IMG/VR virus record: IMGVR_UViG_3300032224_000934
Span: 1-28,430 of that record
DNA from: a virus
Strand: one strand, 5' to 3'
Length of the DNA stretch: 28,430 nucleotides
Part shown: positions 7,707-13,136 of the stretch, piece after piece
Position numbering within the stretch: the stretch's first letter is position 1
Layout: each line of letters starts with the position of its first letter
Notes under the pieces: generated by a model
Seen by the model: the letters and a program-made list of their open reading frames with translations, nothing else
Databases searched by the model: none
Told to the model about the DNA's origin: nothing
Translations under genes and position numbers: made by a program

Positions 7707-9493
7707 TGTTTAAAATTAAGAATATAACTGTTAAGAATTTCCTGTCTGTAGGGAATCAAACCCAAGCTGTGGATTTTGACAAAGAGCATTTGACCTTAGT
7801 GCTAGGAGAGAATTTAGACTTAGGTGGGGATGACAGCGGATCTAGAAATGGTACGGGCAAAACAACTATGATCAATGCGTTGAGTTACGCATTGTACGGA
7901 CAAGCACTTACAAATATCCGCAAAGAGAACTTGATTAACAAAACTAACGGTAAGGCTATGCTGGTTACAGTAGAGTTTGATGTTAATGGAATTAATTATC
8001 GTATCGAGCGGGGTCGTAAACCTAATATCTTAAAGCTCTACGTTAATAACGAAGAAGAAACTGCGGATGACGATACAGAAGATGATGCACAAGGTGATAG
8101 CCGCGAAACGCAAAAACACATCGAACAACTGTTAGGCATGAGCCATTTAATGTTCAAGCATTTGGTAGCTTTGAACACATATACTGAACCGTTTTTGAGT
8201 CTTAAAGCGGCAGATCAACGCGAGATCATTGAGCAACTATTAGGCATAACTCTGTTATCAGAGAAAGCAGAAAGCCTTAAAATTATAATGAAAGAAACAA
8301 AAGATGCTATTACATCGGAAACTTTCCGCATTGATGGTGTCAAAGCCGCTAACGAAAACGTGCAAAAAAGCATCGATAGCCTAGTTTTAAAGAGTTCTGC
8401 TTGGGAAAACAAGAAACAAGGAGATGTAGAAAACCTAAGTCGTGCTATTATGCAGTTATCTAGCGTAGATATTGATGCAGAGCTGGTATTACACGCATCT
8501 CTTAAGAAGTGGAATGAAGATAATAACACTATCAAAGAACTTAACAAACAAAAAGCCACGTTAGAATCTGCATTGTCACAGGCAGATCGCAGTTTAAAAA
8601 AATATACAGCTGATTTAGAAAAGCTGAGTAACAAAACATGCCATGCTTGTGAACAAGAACTTCACGATCATAAACATGAAGAAATGACTGCCGAAGCACA
8701 GAAGCACTTGGCAGAAGCAACTCAATATCACAGCAAGGTAGAAAGAGACCTAGCATCTGTACGAGAAGCTGTTGGTACTATCGGTGAGCTTGGTCGTAAG
8801 CCTACAACATTCTACGAAACAGAGAATGAAGCACTAGGACACAAGAATAATTTAGACAGTTTAGAAAAAAATATGATTAGTCGTGCAGACGAAGCTAATC
8901 CGTATGACGAACAGATCGAAGAACTTAAGAAAACTGCTATCCAAGAGATTACTTGGGATGAAGTTAACGAGTTATCTCGAGTTAAAGATCACCAAGAGTT
9001 CTTGTACAAGCTGTTAACTAACAAAGATTCATTTGTTCGCAAGAAGATTATCGATCAAAACTTAACTTATTTGAATAAACGGTTGAGCTATTACATTGAT
9101 AAGATTGGTCTACCACACACAGTTACATTTAAAAATGACCTCAATGTTGAAATTACACAGTTTGGTCAAGACTTAGACTTTGATAACCTATCACGCGGTG
9201 AGCGTAATAGACTTATCTTGTCGCTAAGTTGGGCATTCCGCGATGTTTGGGAAAACTTGTATCAGCATATTAACTTGTTATTCATTGACGAGCTTATTGA
9301 TGCAGGTATGGATGCGGCAGGTGTTGAAGCTGGCGTTGCTGTTTTGAAGAAGATGGCTCGCGAGCGAAACAAAAACATTTACTTAATTTCACATAAAGAT
9401 GAGCTAATAGGCCGAGTGAATACTGTTCTACGTGTTATTAAAGAGAACGGATTTACTTCTTACTCAAACGATGTGGACGTCATTGCAGACTAA
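7706..9493 (+). CDS. 46: Recombination nuclease ATPase subunit gp46 (Rad50-like)
   Basis: 595 aa (T4 gp46 is 560). An SMC/Rad50-family ATPase that partners gp47 in end resection. Walker A is G45-SRNGTGKT-53. A long coiled coil (about 175-440) is interrupted by a zinc hook, C312-H-A-C315, for dimerisation. The ABC signature is L495-SRGERNRL, and Walker B is LLFIDELIDAG near 523-533, with the catalytic Asp-Glu pair present. A conserved His (ISHKDE) follows. The gene begins inside the stop codon of gp47 and ends in a TAATG overlap with the next small gene, so translation is likely coupled along the operon. Nothing looks degraded. Confidence 0.94.
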   Translation: MFKIKNITVKNFLSVGNQTQAVDFDKEHLTLVLGENLDLGGDDSGSRNGTGKTTMINALSYALYGQALTNIRKENLINKTNGKAMLVTVEFDVNGINYRIERGRKPNILKLYVNNEEETADDDTEDDAQGDSRETQKHIEQLLGMSHLMFKHLVALNTYTEPFLSLKAADQREIIEQLLGITLLSEKAESLKIIMKETKDAITSETFRIDGVKAANENVQKSIDSLVLKSSAWENKKQGDVENLSRAIMQLSSVDIDAELVLHASLKKWNEDNNTIKELNKQKATLESALSQADRSLKKYTADLEKLSNKTCHACEQELHDHKHEEMTAEAQKHLAEATQYHSKVERDLASVREAVGTIGELGRKPTTFYETENEALGHKNNLDSLEKNMISRADEANPYDEQIEELKKTAIQEITWDEVNELSRVKDHQEFLYKLLTNKDSFVRKKIIDQNLTYLNKRLSYYIDKIGLPHTVTFKNDLNVEITQFGQDLDFDNLSRGERNRLILSLSWAFRDVWENLYQHINLLFIDELIDAGMDAAGVEAGVAVLKKMARERNKNIYLISHKDELIGRVNTVLRVIKENGFTSYSNDVDVIAD

Positions 9494-9744
9494 TGCTAAA
9501 CAAATACAACGAGCTTCATGAAAGGTTGTTTACTCATCTAGTTGAGTGGTATAATATCCACCAGCACTGGTCGAAAAAACCAACTTATGAAAGAGCGTTT
9601 GAATTACGCAGAACATTAAAACATCTGCGTGAGGTAGAGAAAGAAATTATGGACGAAATCCAAGTAGTTCGAAGGGCTGTTCAAGCAAAGAACAGAGCAG
9701 TTAAGGAGAAAAATAAAAATGAGCGCAACAACACAATCGATTAA
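9493..9744 (+). CDS. Small basic coiled-coil protein of unknown function
   Basis: 83 aa. The start ATG overlaps the gp46 stop (TAATG). The sequence is strongly helical and charged: aromatic and His residues in the first 30 positions (LVEWYNIHQHWSKKPTYERA), then a heptad-like Leu/Ile/Val pattern (LRRTLKHLREVEKEIMDEIQ) and a Lys/Asn-rich basic tail. It overlaps the next gene by 26 nt in another frame, so the tail may be shaped partly by the start and ribosome binding site of the H1-like gene (TTAAGGAG at 9699-9706 lies within it). I do not recognise a family. Its position between a nuclease ATPase and a DNA-binding protein suggests a DNA-metabolism accessory, but this is context only. Confidence 0.7.
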   Translation: MLNKYNELHERLFTHLVEWYNIHQHWSKKPTYERAFELRRTLKHLREVEKEIMDEIQVVRRAVQAKNRAVKEKNKNERNNTID

Positions 9745-9913
9745 AGAAGCATTAGATGCTTTCGTAGCAGAAGATACAAAATTTGAAGCAGGCAATTCTG
9801 CCGCAGGAACTCGTGCTCGTAAAGCATTAGCTGAACTAAGCAAACTAGTTAAAGCTCGCCGTAACGAAATCACAGAAACTAAGAATGCCCGAAAGGAAGC
9901 CAAGACTGCTTAA
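9719..9913 (+). CDS. Histone H1/Hc1-like small DNA-binding protein
   Basis: 64 aa, Lys/Arg/Ala-rich. The stretch FEAGNSAAGTRARKALAELS, followed by KLVKARRNEITETKN, closely follows the pattern of the bacterial and chlamydial histone H1-like (Hc1) family as I recall it from Bacteroidetes (GNKAAGTR.RK...EL...R.E..E.KN). Such proteins bind DNA non-specifically and compact it. The protein is acidic to neutral over residues 1-25 and basic afterwards. A good site (AAGGAG) lies upstream inside the preceding gene, and the stop overlaps the start of the GIY-YIG gene (TAATG). Possible roles are coating phage DNA, reshaping the host nucleoid or protecting ends from gp46/47; the sequence does not say which. 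Assignment is from memory of the family pattern. Confidence 0.65.
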   Translation: MSATTQSIKEALDAFVAEDTKFEAGNSAAGTRARKALAELSKLVKARRNEITETKNARKEAKTA

Positions 9914-10356
9914 TGTCTTGGTCATATCAGGGTACTATCGTTGAAGAACTACCTGAGGACTGTGTTGGATTTGTTTATCTTATCACCAACACAGTAACCG
10001 GGCGCATGTATGTTGGCAAAAAACTTGCAAAGTTCAGCAAGACAACATATAAAGTCGTTAAACAAAAAAACGGAATCAAGAAGAAAAAAAGAATCAAGAG
10101 CAAAATTGATTCTAACTGGCAAACATATTATGGCTCCAACATTGAATTAAACAAAGATGTTGAAGCATTAGGCAACGAAAAATTCACACGCGAAATATTA
10201 CATTATTGCAACTCCAAGGCCCTTACATCATACTTAGAAGCAAAAGAACAGTTTGATCGCAAAGTATTAGAATCACAAGCATATTACAACGGGCACATCC
10301 AAGTTAGAGTCCACGGCTCTCATATCATTAAATCTCAGGCAACTAAAACAGTATAA
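9913..10356 (+). CDS. GIY-YIG superfamily nuclease
   Basis: 147 aa. The N-terminal domain begins GFVYLITNTVTGRMYVGKK (residues about 18-36), with the GIY half represented by F-V-Y-L and the YIG half by Y-V-G, followed by a Lys-rich insertion (about 45-72) and WQTYYGS. The conserved Arg downstream is less clear. EAKEQFDRKV near 115 supplies a candidate metal-binding Glu. GIY-YIG nucleases cut DNA and include homing enzymes (T4 SegA-type, I-TevI), T4 endonuclease II and repair enzymes. This form lacks an obvious separate DNA-binding domain. It is co-translated with the H1-like gene (TAATG) and is the last gene of the operon, immediately before a heavily structured non-coding stretch. Host DNA breakdown, phage DNA processing and homing are all possible. 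Confidence 0.75.
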   Translation: MSWSYQGTIVEELPEDCVGFVYLITNTVTGRMYVGKKLAKFSKTTYKVVKQKNGIKKKKRIKSKIDSNWQTYYGSNIELNKDVEALGNEKFTREILHYCNSKALTSYLEAKEQFDRKVLESQAYYNGHIQVRVHGSHIIKSQATKTV

Positions 10357-10800
10357 GCTAGCACAGGCTAATGTCGTGTGCCCTAAACCCGGATCTCGGA
10401 TCGCGGGGATGGAACTCTCTGCGCTGTACAGAGTACTCAACTACCATCCTTAACAGGACGTCGATCGCAAATGCCGCGGTTTAGTTGTTTGAAAAGAGTG
10501 AAAAAGAGCTAAATGAGGGGACAGTGAAGCCCCGGATTAATGTGTATGTTAGCGTATATTACATTAATTACCGTCATAACAAGACGTAGCTAGGGGTACC
10601 GGATGACCGCCTCAGTAATGCTACAACGCTAAGTGACTTGCGTACTCAGATAATGCCAAGTTTTTTCTTAACCCGTTTCTGGGTTAAGTGTGACCATTAT
10701 ATCTAGATAATATTAATACTGCTTCGCAGTATATTATGTGTTTTACATATCTAAATAGCTTCAAGCGATAGCGCAGAAGCAAGTGAGCGTTAGCTCACAT
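10357..10800 (+). ncRNA. Candidate structured non-coding RNA (about 440 nt, many inverted repeats)
   Basis: No gene in either strand. The stretch is dense with pairings. Listed 5' arm / 3' arm: 10361-10365/10377-10381; a long-range CTAAACC/GGTTTAG closing 10383-10389/10478-10484 around GCGG/CCGC (10403-10406/10474-10477), GGATGG/CCATCC (10407-10412/10444-10449) and ACTCT/AGAGT (10414-10418/10430-10434); GGGG/CCCC 10517-10520/10530-10533; a long stem 10533-10543/10561-10573 with a 2-nt bulge; GTAGC/GCTAC 10586-10590/10620-10624 enclosing AGGGGT/ACC-g-CCT; ACGC-t-AAG/CTTGCGT 10626-10643; CTTAACCC/GGGTTAAG 10667-10674/10681-10688; TACTGC/GCAGTA 10717-10722/10726-10731 extended by ATAATA/TATTAT; GCTTC..GCG/CGC..GAAGC 10758-10780; GTGAGC/GCTCAC 10783-10798. 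I recognise no known RNA class (not tRNA, tmRNA, RNase P or an evident group I intron). Strand is inferred from the flanking genes. It may be one RNA or several. Confidence 0.5.
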
Positions 10801-10823
10801 AAGTACATAAAATCACAATCTGT

Positions 10824-10831
10824 GTTAAATA
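10824..10831 (+). promoter_or_regulatory. Candidate late promoter box (GTTAAATA) for the gene at 10865
   Basis: GTTAAATA lies 33 nt before the ATG, and the leader contains GGAG at 10853-10856. The same octamer precedes the genes at 17797 and 22434. A weaker TCTAAATA occurs further upstream at 10750-10757. Confidence 0.5.
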
Positions 10832-10864
10832 AACAAGCAAATAATCTAAGTTGGAGTTATCTAA

Positions 10865-11926
10865 ATGCGTATTGAAGAACTATTAATAGAAAGTCACAAT
10901 CTTGAAGAAGGTCCTGGATGGGACAAAGCTAAACAAGGATTGAGTCAAGTAGGTCAAGGTATCGGCAATGTAGCAAAAGGTGCTGTTCAAGGTATTCCTG
11001 GCGTAGTAGGTGGTGCCGCTAAAGGTGCTGGTGCTGTTGCAGGTGGAGTTGCCGGCGCATGGGATAAAGCTAAACAAGGATTTCAATCAGGCCGCGCCGC
11101 AGTCGGCGGAGATGCCGCTCCTGGTAATCAACAAGCAGGTGGGCAACAGGCCGCAGGCGCACAAGCTCAAGGTGGTGCCGCAGGTGCTAGCGCACAAAGT
11201 GGCGGACAAGATCCAAATCAATTACGTCAGCAAGGTAAAGCTCTAATTAAACAAGCAGACGACTTAGAAAAACAACAAAAACAACAAAGTCAGCAACAAT
11301 CCCAAGGTAACGGACAACAAGCCGGTAGCAATGCCGCTCCGGCAGATCAAACAAGTGGCATTCCGACAGGATCGCAGAGTAATGCAGAAGGTGGTGCAAA
11401 TGCCGCTCCTGCACAAGGACAAACTGCTCCAGCAGATCAATCTGGAAATAATGTAATGGGAAATATGGCCGCAAGTTTAGGTGGCGCTACAGATCCAAAT
11501 GCTCCAGCACCAAATGCTCCAGCACCAAATGCTCCAGCACCAAGTAGTACAGGCGGAACAATAACTCCTACTCCAACAGGACAAGTTCATACCGCAAACC
11601 CGAATAATCCAAATAATGCACCGCCCGCAGGACAAACCCCGCCGGCAAATACTACAACTCCTCCGGCAAATAATCAACAACAGCAACAACAGAATGCTCC
11701 TGCGGCAACTGCGCCATCTAAGCAAGATAAAAAAGCAATGAAGAATCAATATAAACAAGATGTTAATGCCGCTAATGCCGCCGCACAAAAGCCAGGCTTC
11801 CAGAGAGATGCAACAGATAATTTTGCAATGAAGAAAGTTAACAACACAGGCCAGGGTCCTAAGATAAATGCTTACGGTAAGCAGTATGAGGGATTCGAAA
11901 GTCGTTTCTTAGGAATGATAATCTAA
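10865..11926 (+). CDS. Ala/Gly/Gln/Pro-rich virion-associated protein, possible internal head protein
   Basis: 353 aa, low complexity, with no catalytic domain visible. The N-terminus MRIEELLIESHNLEEG contains L-I-E at residues 7-9, matching the L/I-x-E cleavage rule of the T4 prohead protease gp21 and resembling the roughly 10-residue capsid-targeting leader of T4 internal proteins (MKTYQEFIAE). WDKAKQG occurs twice (near residues 19 and 66) inside Gly/Ala/Val-rich amphipathic stretches. Residues about 85-300 are Gln/Gly/Ala/Pro/Asn-rich, with three perfect 15-bp tandem units encoding APNAP-type repeats. The last 60 residues are basic and end YEGFESRFLGMII, which looks conserved in character. 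It has its own TAAATA box and a strong terminator, so it is monocistronic. Internal head protein is an inference; a decoration or scaffold-associated protein is possible. Confidence 0.6.
   Translation: MRIEELLIESHNLEEGPGWDKAKQGLSQVGQGIGNVAKGAVQGIPGVVGGAAKGAGAVAGGVAGAWDKAKQGFQSGRAAVGGDAAPGNQQAGGQQAAGAQAQGGAAGASAQSGGQDPNQLRQQGKALIKQADDLEKQQKQQSQQQSQGNGQQAGSNAAPADQTSGIPTGSQSNAEGGANAAPAQGQTAPADQSGNNVMGNMAASLGGATDPNAPAPNAPAPNAPAPSSTGGTITPTPTGQVHTANPNNPNNAPPAGQTPPANTTTPPANNQQQQQQNAPAATAPSKQDKKAMKNQYKQDVNAANAAAQKPGFQRDATDNFAMKKVNNTGQGPKINAYGKQYEGFESRFLGMII
11495..11539 (+). repeat. Tandem repeat, 3 x 15 bp
   Basis: Three perfect copies of CCAAATGCTCCAGCA at 11495-11509, 11510-11524 and 11525-11539, in frame in the preceding gene (Pro-Asn-Ala-Pro-Ala units), with a partial fourth. 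Likely a flexible spacer prone to length change. Confidence 0.9.
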
Positions 11927-11943
11927 TAAAGACATACATAAAC

Positions 11944-11969
11944 AAAAGCCTGCTTATGCAGGCTTTTTT
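11944..11969. terminator. Bidirectional Rho-independent terminator
   Basis: Stem AGCCTGC (11947-11953), loop TTAT, stem GCAGGCT (11958-11964), followed on the plus strand by T residues to 11969 and preceded by AAAA, which serves as the U-run for minus-strand transcripts. It separates the convergent genes ending at 11926 (plus) and 11975 (minus). Confidence 0.88.
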
Positions 11970-11974
11970 GTTGA

Positions 11975-12193
11975 TTAAAAGAACGGAAGTCTAGTTTCTT
12001 TTGTTGTTTCTAAGTTTTCTTTTACTAAGTCGCCCATTAATTCTCTTTGAGTTTTATCTGAATTGTACATTTCATCTAGAGATACGCTACCTCGCATGTA
12101 CCAACACAACTTAATTAATTCTTTTTCTCGGGCTCTTGTTTCTGCTTCCATCTCGTCAACTAGCTTAAGAATCTCAGCCATGGAGAGACTCAA
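11975..12193 (-). CDS. 51: gp51-like tail assembly chaperone, probably expressed as a -1 frameshift extension of the gp26-like protein
   Basis: 72 aa when read from TTG at 12193; a possible ATG lies at 12181. The sequence is helical and charged (AEILKLVDEMEAETRAREKE) and ends NLETTKETRLPFF, a tail I recall from the short gp51 homologues of cyanophage-like T4 relatives. T4 gp51 is described as a catalyst of baseplate hub assembly and is about 250 aa, so this is a minimal form. No ribosome binding site is well placed: AAGG is 3 nt from the TTG and about 14 nt from the ATG. Instead, the frame is open upstream across a UUUUUUC slippery heptamer in the end of the gp26-like gene. A frameshift product would be about 363 aa. 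This layout mirrors the G/GT tail chaperones encoded next to tape measure genes. Confidence 0.7.
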   Translation of the reverse strand: MSLSMAEILKLVDEMEAETRAREKELIKLCWYMRGSVSLDEMYNSDKTQRELMGDLVKENLETTKETRLPFF

Positions 12194-12198
12194 GAGCC
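12131..12198 (-). other. Putative frameshift-stimulating stem downstream of the slippery site
   Basis: In the minus-strand mRNA, GGCUCUUG (12198 to 12191) is perfectly complementary to CAAGAGCC (12138 to 12131), an 8-bp stem with a 52-nt intervening loop that can fold further. It starts 6 nt after the UUUUUUC heptamer, within the usual 5-9 nt spacer. Confidence 0.45.
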
Positions 12199-13065
12199 TT
12201 ATACGAAAAAACTTGAGTAATCAAATACGATAGGAAGTTCTACAAACTTAGGATTTTCTGGATCCTTGCTTAGATTAATATTCATAGGCTTAACTCCGTT
12301 AGCTTTTTTCATTTCATCTAAACGAGTTTTAACAATGTCAAATATTTCTCTATCGCTGTTTTCCATAAATTCTGCGATAAACTCTTTATCTTCAGTTGAA
12401 CCTGCATCAGAATCGATCCTGTATACACAATATCCAATTAGGTTAACTGTAATTTCTGTTAATTTTTTAAAACTTTCTTTAAAAAACTCTAAACGTTGTT
12501 CGTCTGTTATTTTTTCATCTTGCACAATACTCATAATTCGTTGGCTTTCAAAATCAGCAAGGCCGTTCTTGTTGGCTGTTGCATAATCGAGAGGTCTAAC
12601 GTATAGAACTAAATTTGGTCTTACTTCAATTCTTTCATCCCAAGAAATAGTTTCTTGCAGTTGATCTAGAATAGTTCGAAGGTCAATTTCAAATTCTCCA
12701 CTACCGTCTTCAAGATCTTCATGTGTGACTTGTAACGGCATCATATGTCCGTAGGTAGCAATCCGAAGTGCGATTAAGATAACATCAATATCAATGTTAG
12801 GGCAGTCCCATGCGTTGATTATATTAGGCATACAGCTTTCAATTACATCAATAACTGCCTGACCGTTAACTAGTGCATCGGGTGTTTTTAACATCAGCTC
12901 GTCTTTGGCAGTCATGGAAAACACAGGATACTCTCCGTTGACACTTACGTTTAAACTGCCTTCTGGCCAGTATTTTCCGCCGCTAGGCAACTTGATGTAA
13001 ATTTTAGGTTGACGCATGTGCGCCAACAGCGGGTTAACTCGCTTGGTTGTGCTTGTAGTATCCAT
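12199..13065 (-). CDS. 26: gp26-like tail/baseplate assembly chaperone
   Basis: 288 aa. The N-terminal region IKLPSGGKYWPEGSLNVSVN, followed by EYPVFSMTAKDELMLKTPDA and LVNGQAVIDVIESCMPNI, is the pattern I recall for gp26 (annotated baseplate hub subunit) in T4-like cyanophages. A helical middle and C-terminus follow, ending FDYSSFFV. T4 gp26 is about 208 aa. More recent thinking treats gp26/gp51 as chaperones rather than structural parts, which agrees with this location: divergent from, and 71 nt away from, the tape measure candidate. The last codons contain a -1 slippery heptamer leading into the gp51-like frame. A CATAAATA box lies about 40 nt upstream, and GGAG is close to the start. Confidence 0.72.
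   Translation of the reverse strand: MDTTSTTKRVNPLLAHMRQPKIYIKLPSGGKYWPEGSLNVSVNGEYPVFSMTAKDELMLKTPDALVNGQAVIDVIESCMPNIINAWDCPNIDIDVILIALRIATYGHMMPLQVTHEDLEDGSGEFEIDLRTILDQLQETISWDERIEVRPNLVLYVRPLDYATANKNGLADFESQRIMSIVQDEKITDEQRLEFFKESFKKLTEITVNLIGYCVYRIDSDAGSTEDKEFIAEFMENSDREIFDIVKTRLDEMKKANGVKPMNINLSKDPENPKFVELPIVFDYSSFFV
12205..12211 (-). other. Programmed -1 frameshift slippery heptamer U UUU UUC
   Basis: On the minus strand, zero-frame codons AGT TTT TTC GTA TAA place T TTT TTC exactly in X XXY YYZ phase, two codons before the gp26-like stop. The -1 frame has a stop (TGA) just upstream and is then open through the gp51-like frame. Confidence 0.6.
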
Positions 13066-13076
13066 TTTTTTCTCCG

Positions 13077-13084
13077 AATAAATA
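13077..13084 (+). promoter_or_regulatory. Candidate late promoter box (AATAAATA) for the tape measure gene
   Basis: AATAAATA, 52 nt before the ATG at 13137; the leader has CCAGGGA at 13124-13130. The same octamer precedes the gene at 23986. It interlocks with the minus-strand box at 13105-13112. Confidence 0.5.
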
Positions 13085-13104
13085 ACTTATTAAATGTACG
13101 TGTG

Positions 13105-13112
13105 TATTTATG
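13105..13112 (-). promoter_or_regulatory. Candidate late promoter box (CATAAATA) for the chaperone genes
   Basis: CATAAATA on the minus strand, about 40 nt before the gp26-like start at 13065, the closest match in the window to the T4 late box TATAAATA together with the GATAAATA sites. Confidence 0.5.
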
Positions 13113-13136
13113 TACCAATATATCCAGGGAAATTAA

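Larger units (their letters stand above)
11975..13065 (-). other. Predicted -1 frameshift fusion of gp26-like and gp51-like chaperones (about 363 aa)
   Basis: Zero-frame reading from 13065 to the TTC codon at 12207-12205 (287 codons), a -1 slip on UUUUUUC, then CGT ATA AGG CTC and the 72 codons of the downstream frame. Inferred from sequence only; the mechanism is known for lambda G/GT and many other phage tail chaperones. Confidence 0.55.

Noticed and set aside
8215-8634. Antisense 139-codon open frame within gp46
   Set aside because: It lies wholly opposite a strongly conserved gene and has no ribosome binding site or recognisable sequence; a shadow of codon use. The same holds for other frames opposite the hub, tape measure and acidic core genes.
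10661-10690. CTTAACCC/GGGTTAAG hairpin as a Rho-independent terminator
   Set aside because: The T-run lies before the stem on the plus strand; on the minus strand the stem is followed by A residues. Neither orientation gives stem then U-run.
10357-10800. tRNA, tmRNA, RNase P RNA or group I intron
   Set aside because: No TTCRA T-loop with acceptor pairing, no tag reading frame, no RNase P core, and no recognisable P7/guanosine-site motifs. I could not exclude a very divergent intron.
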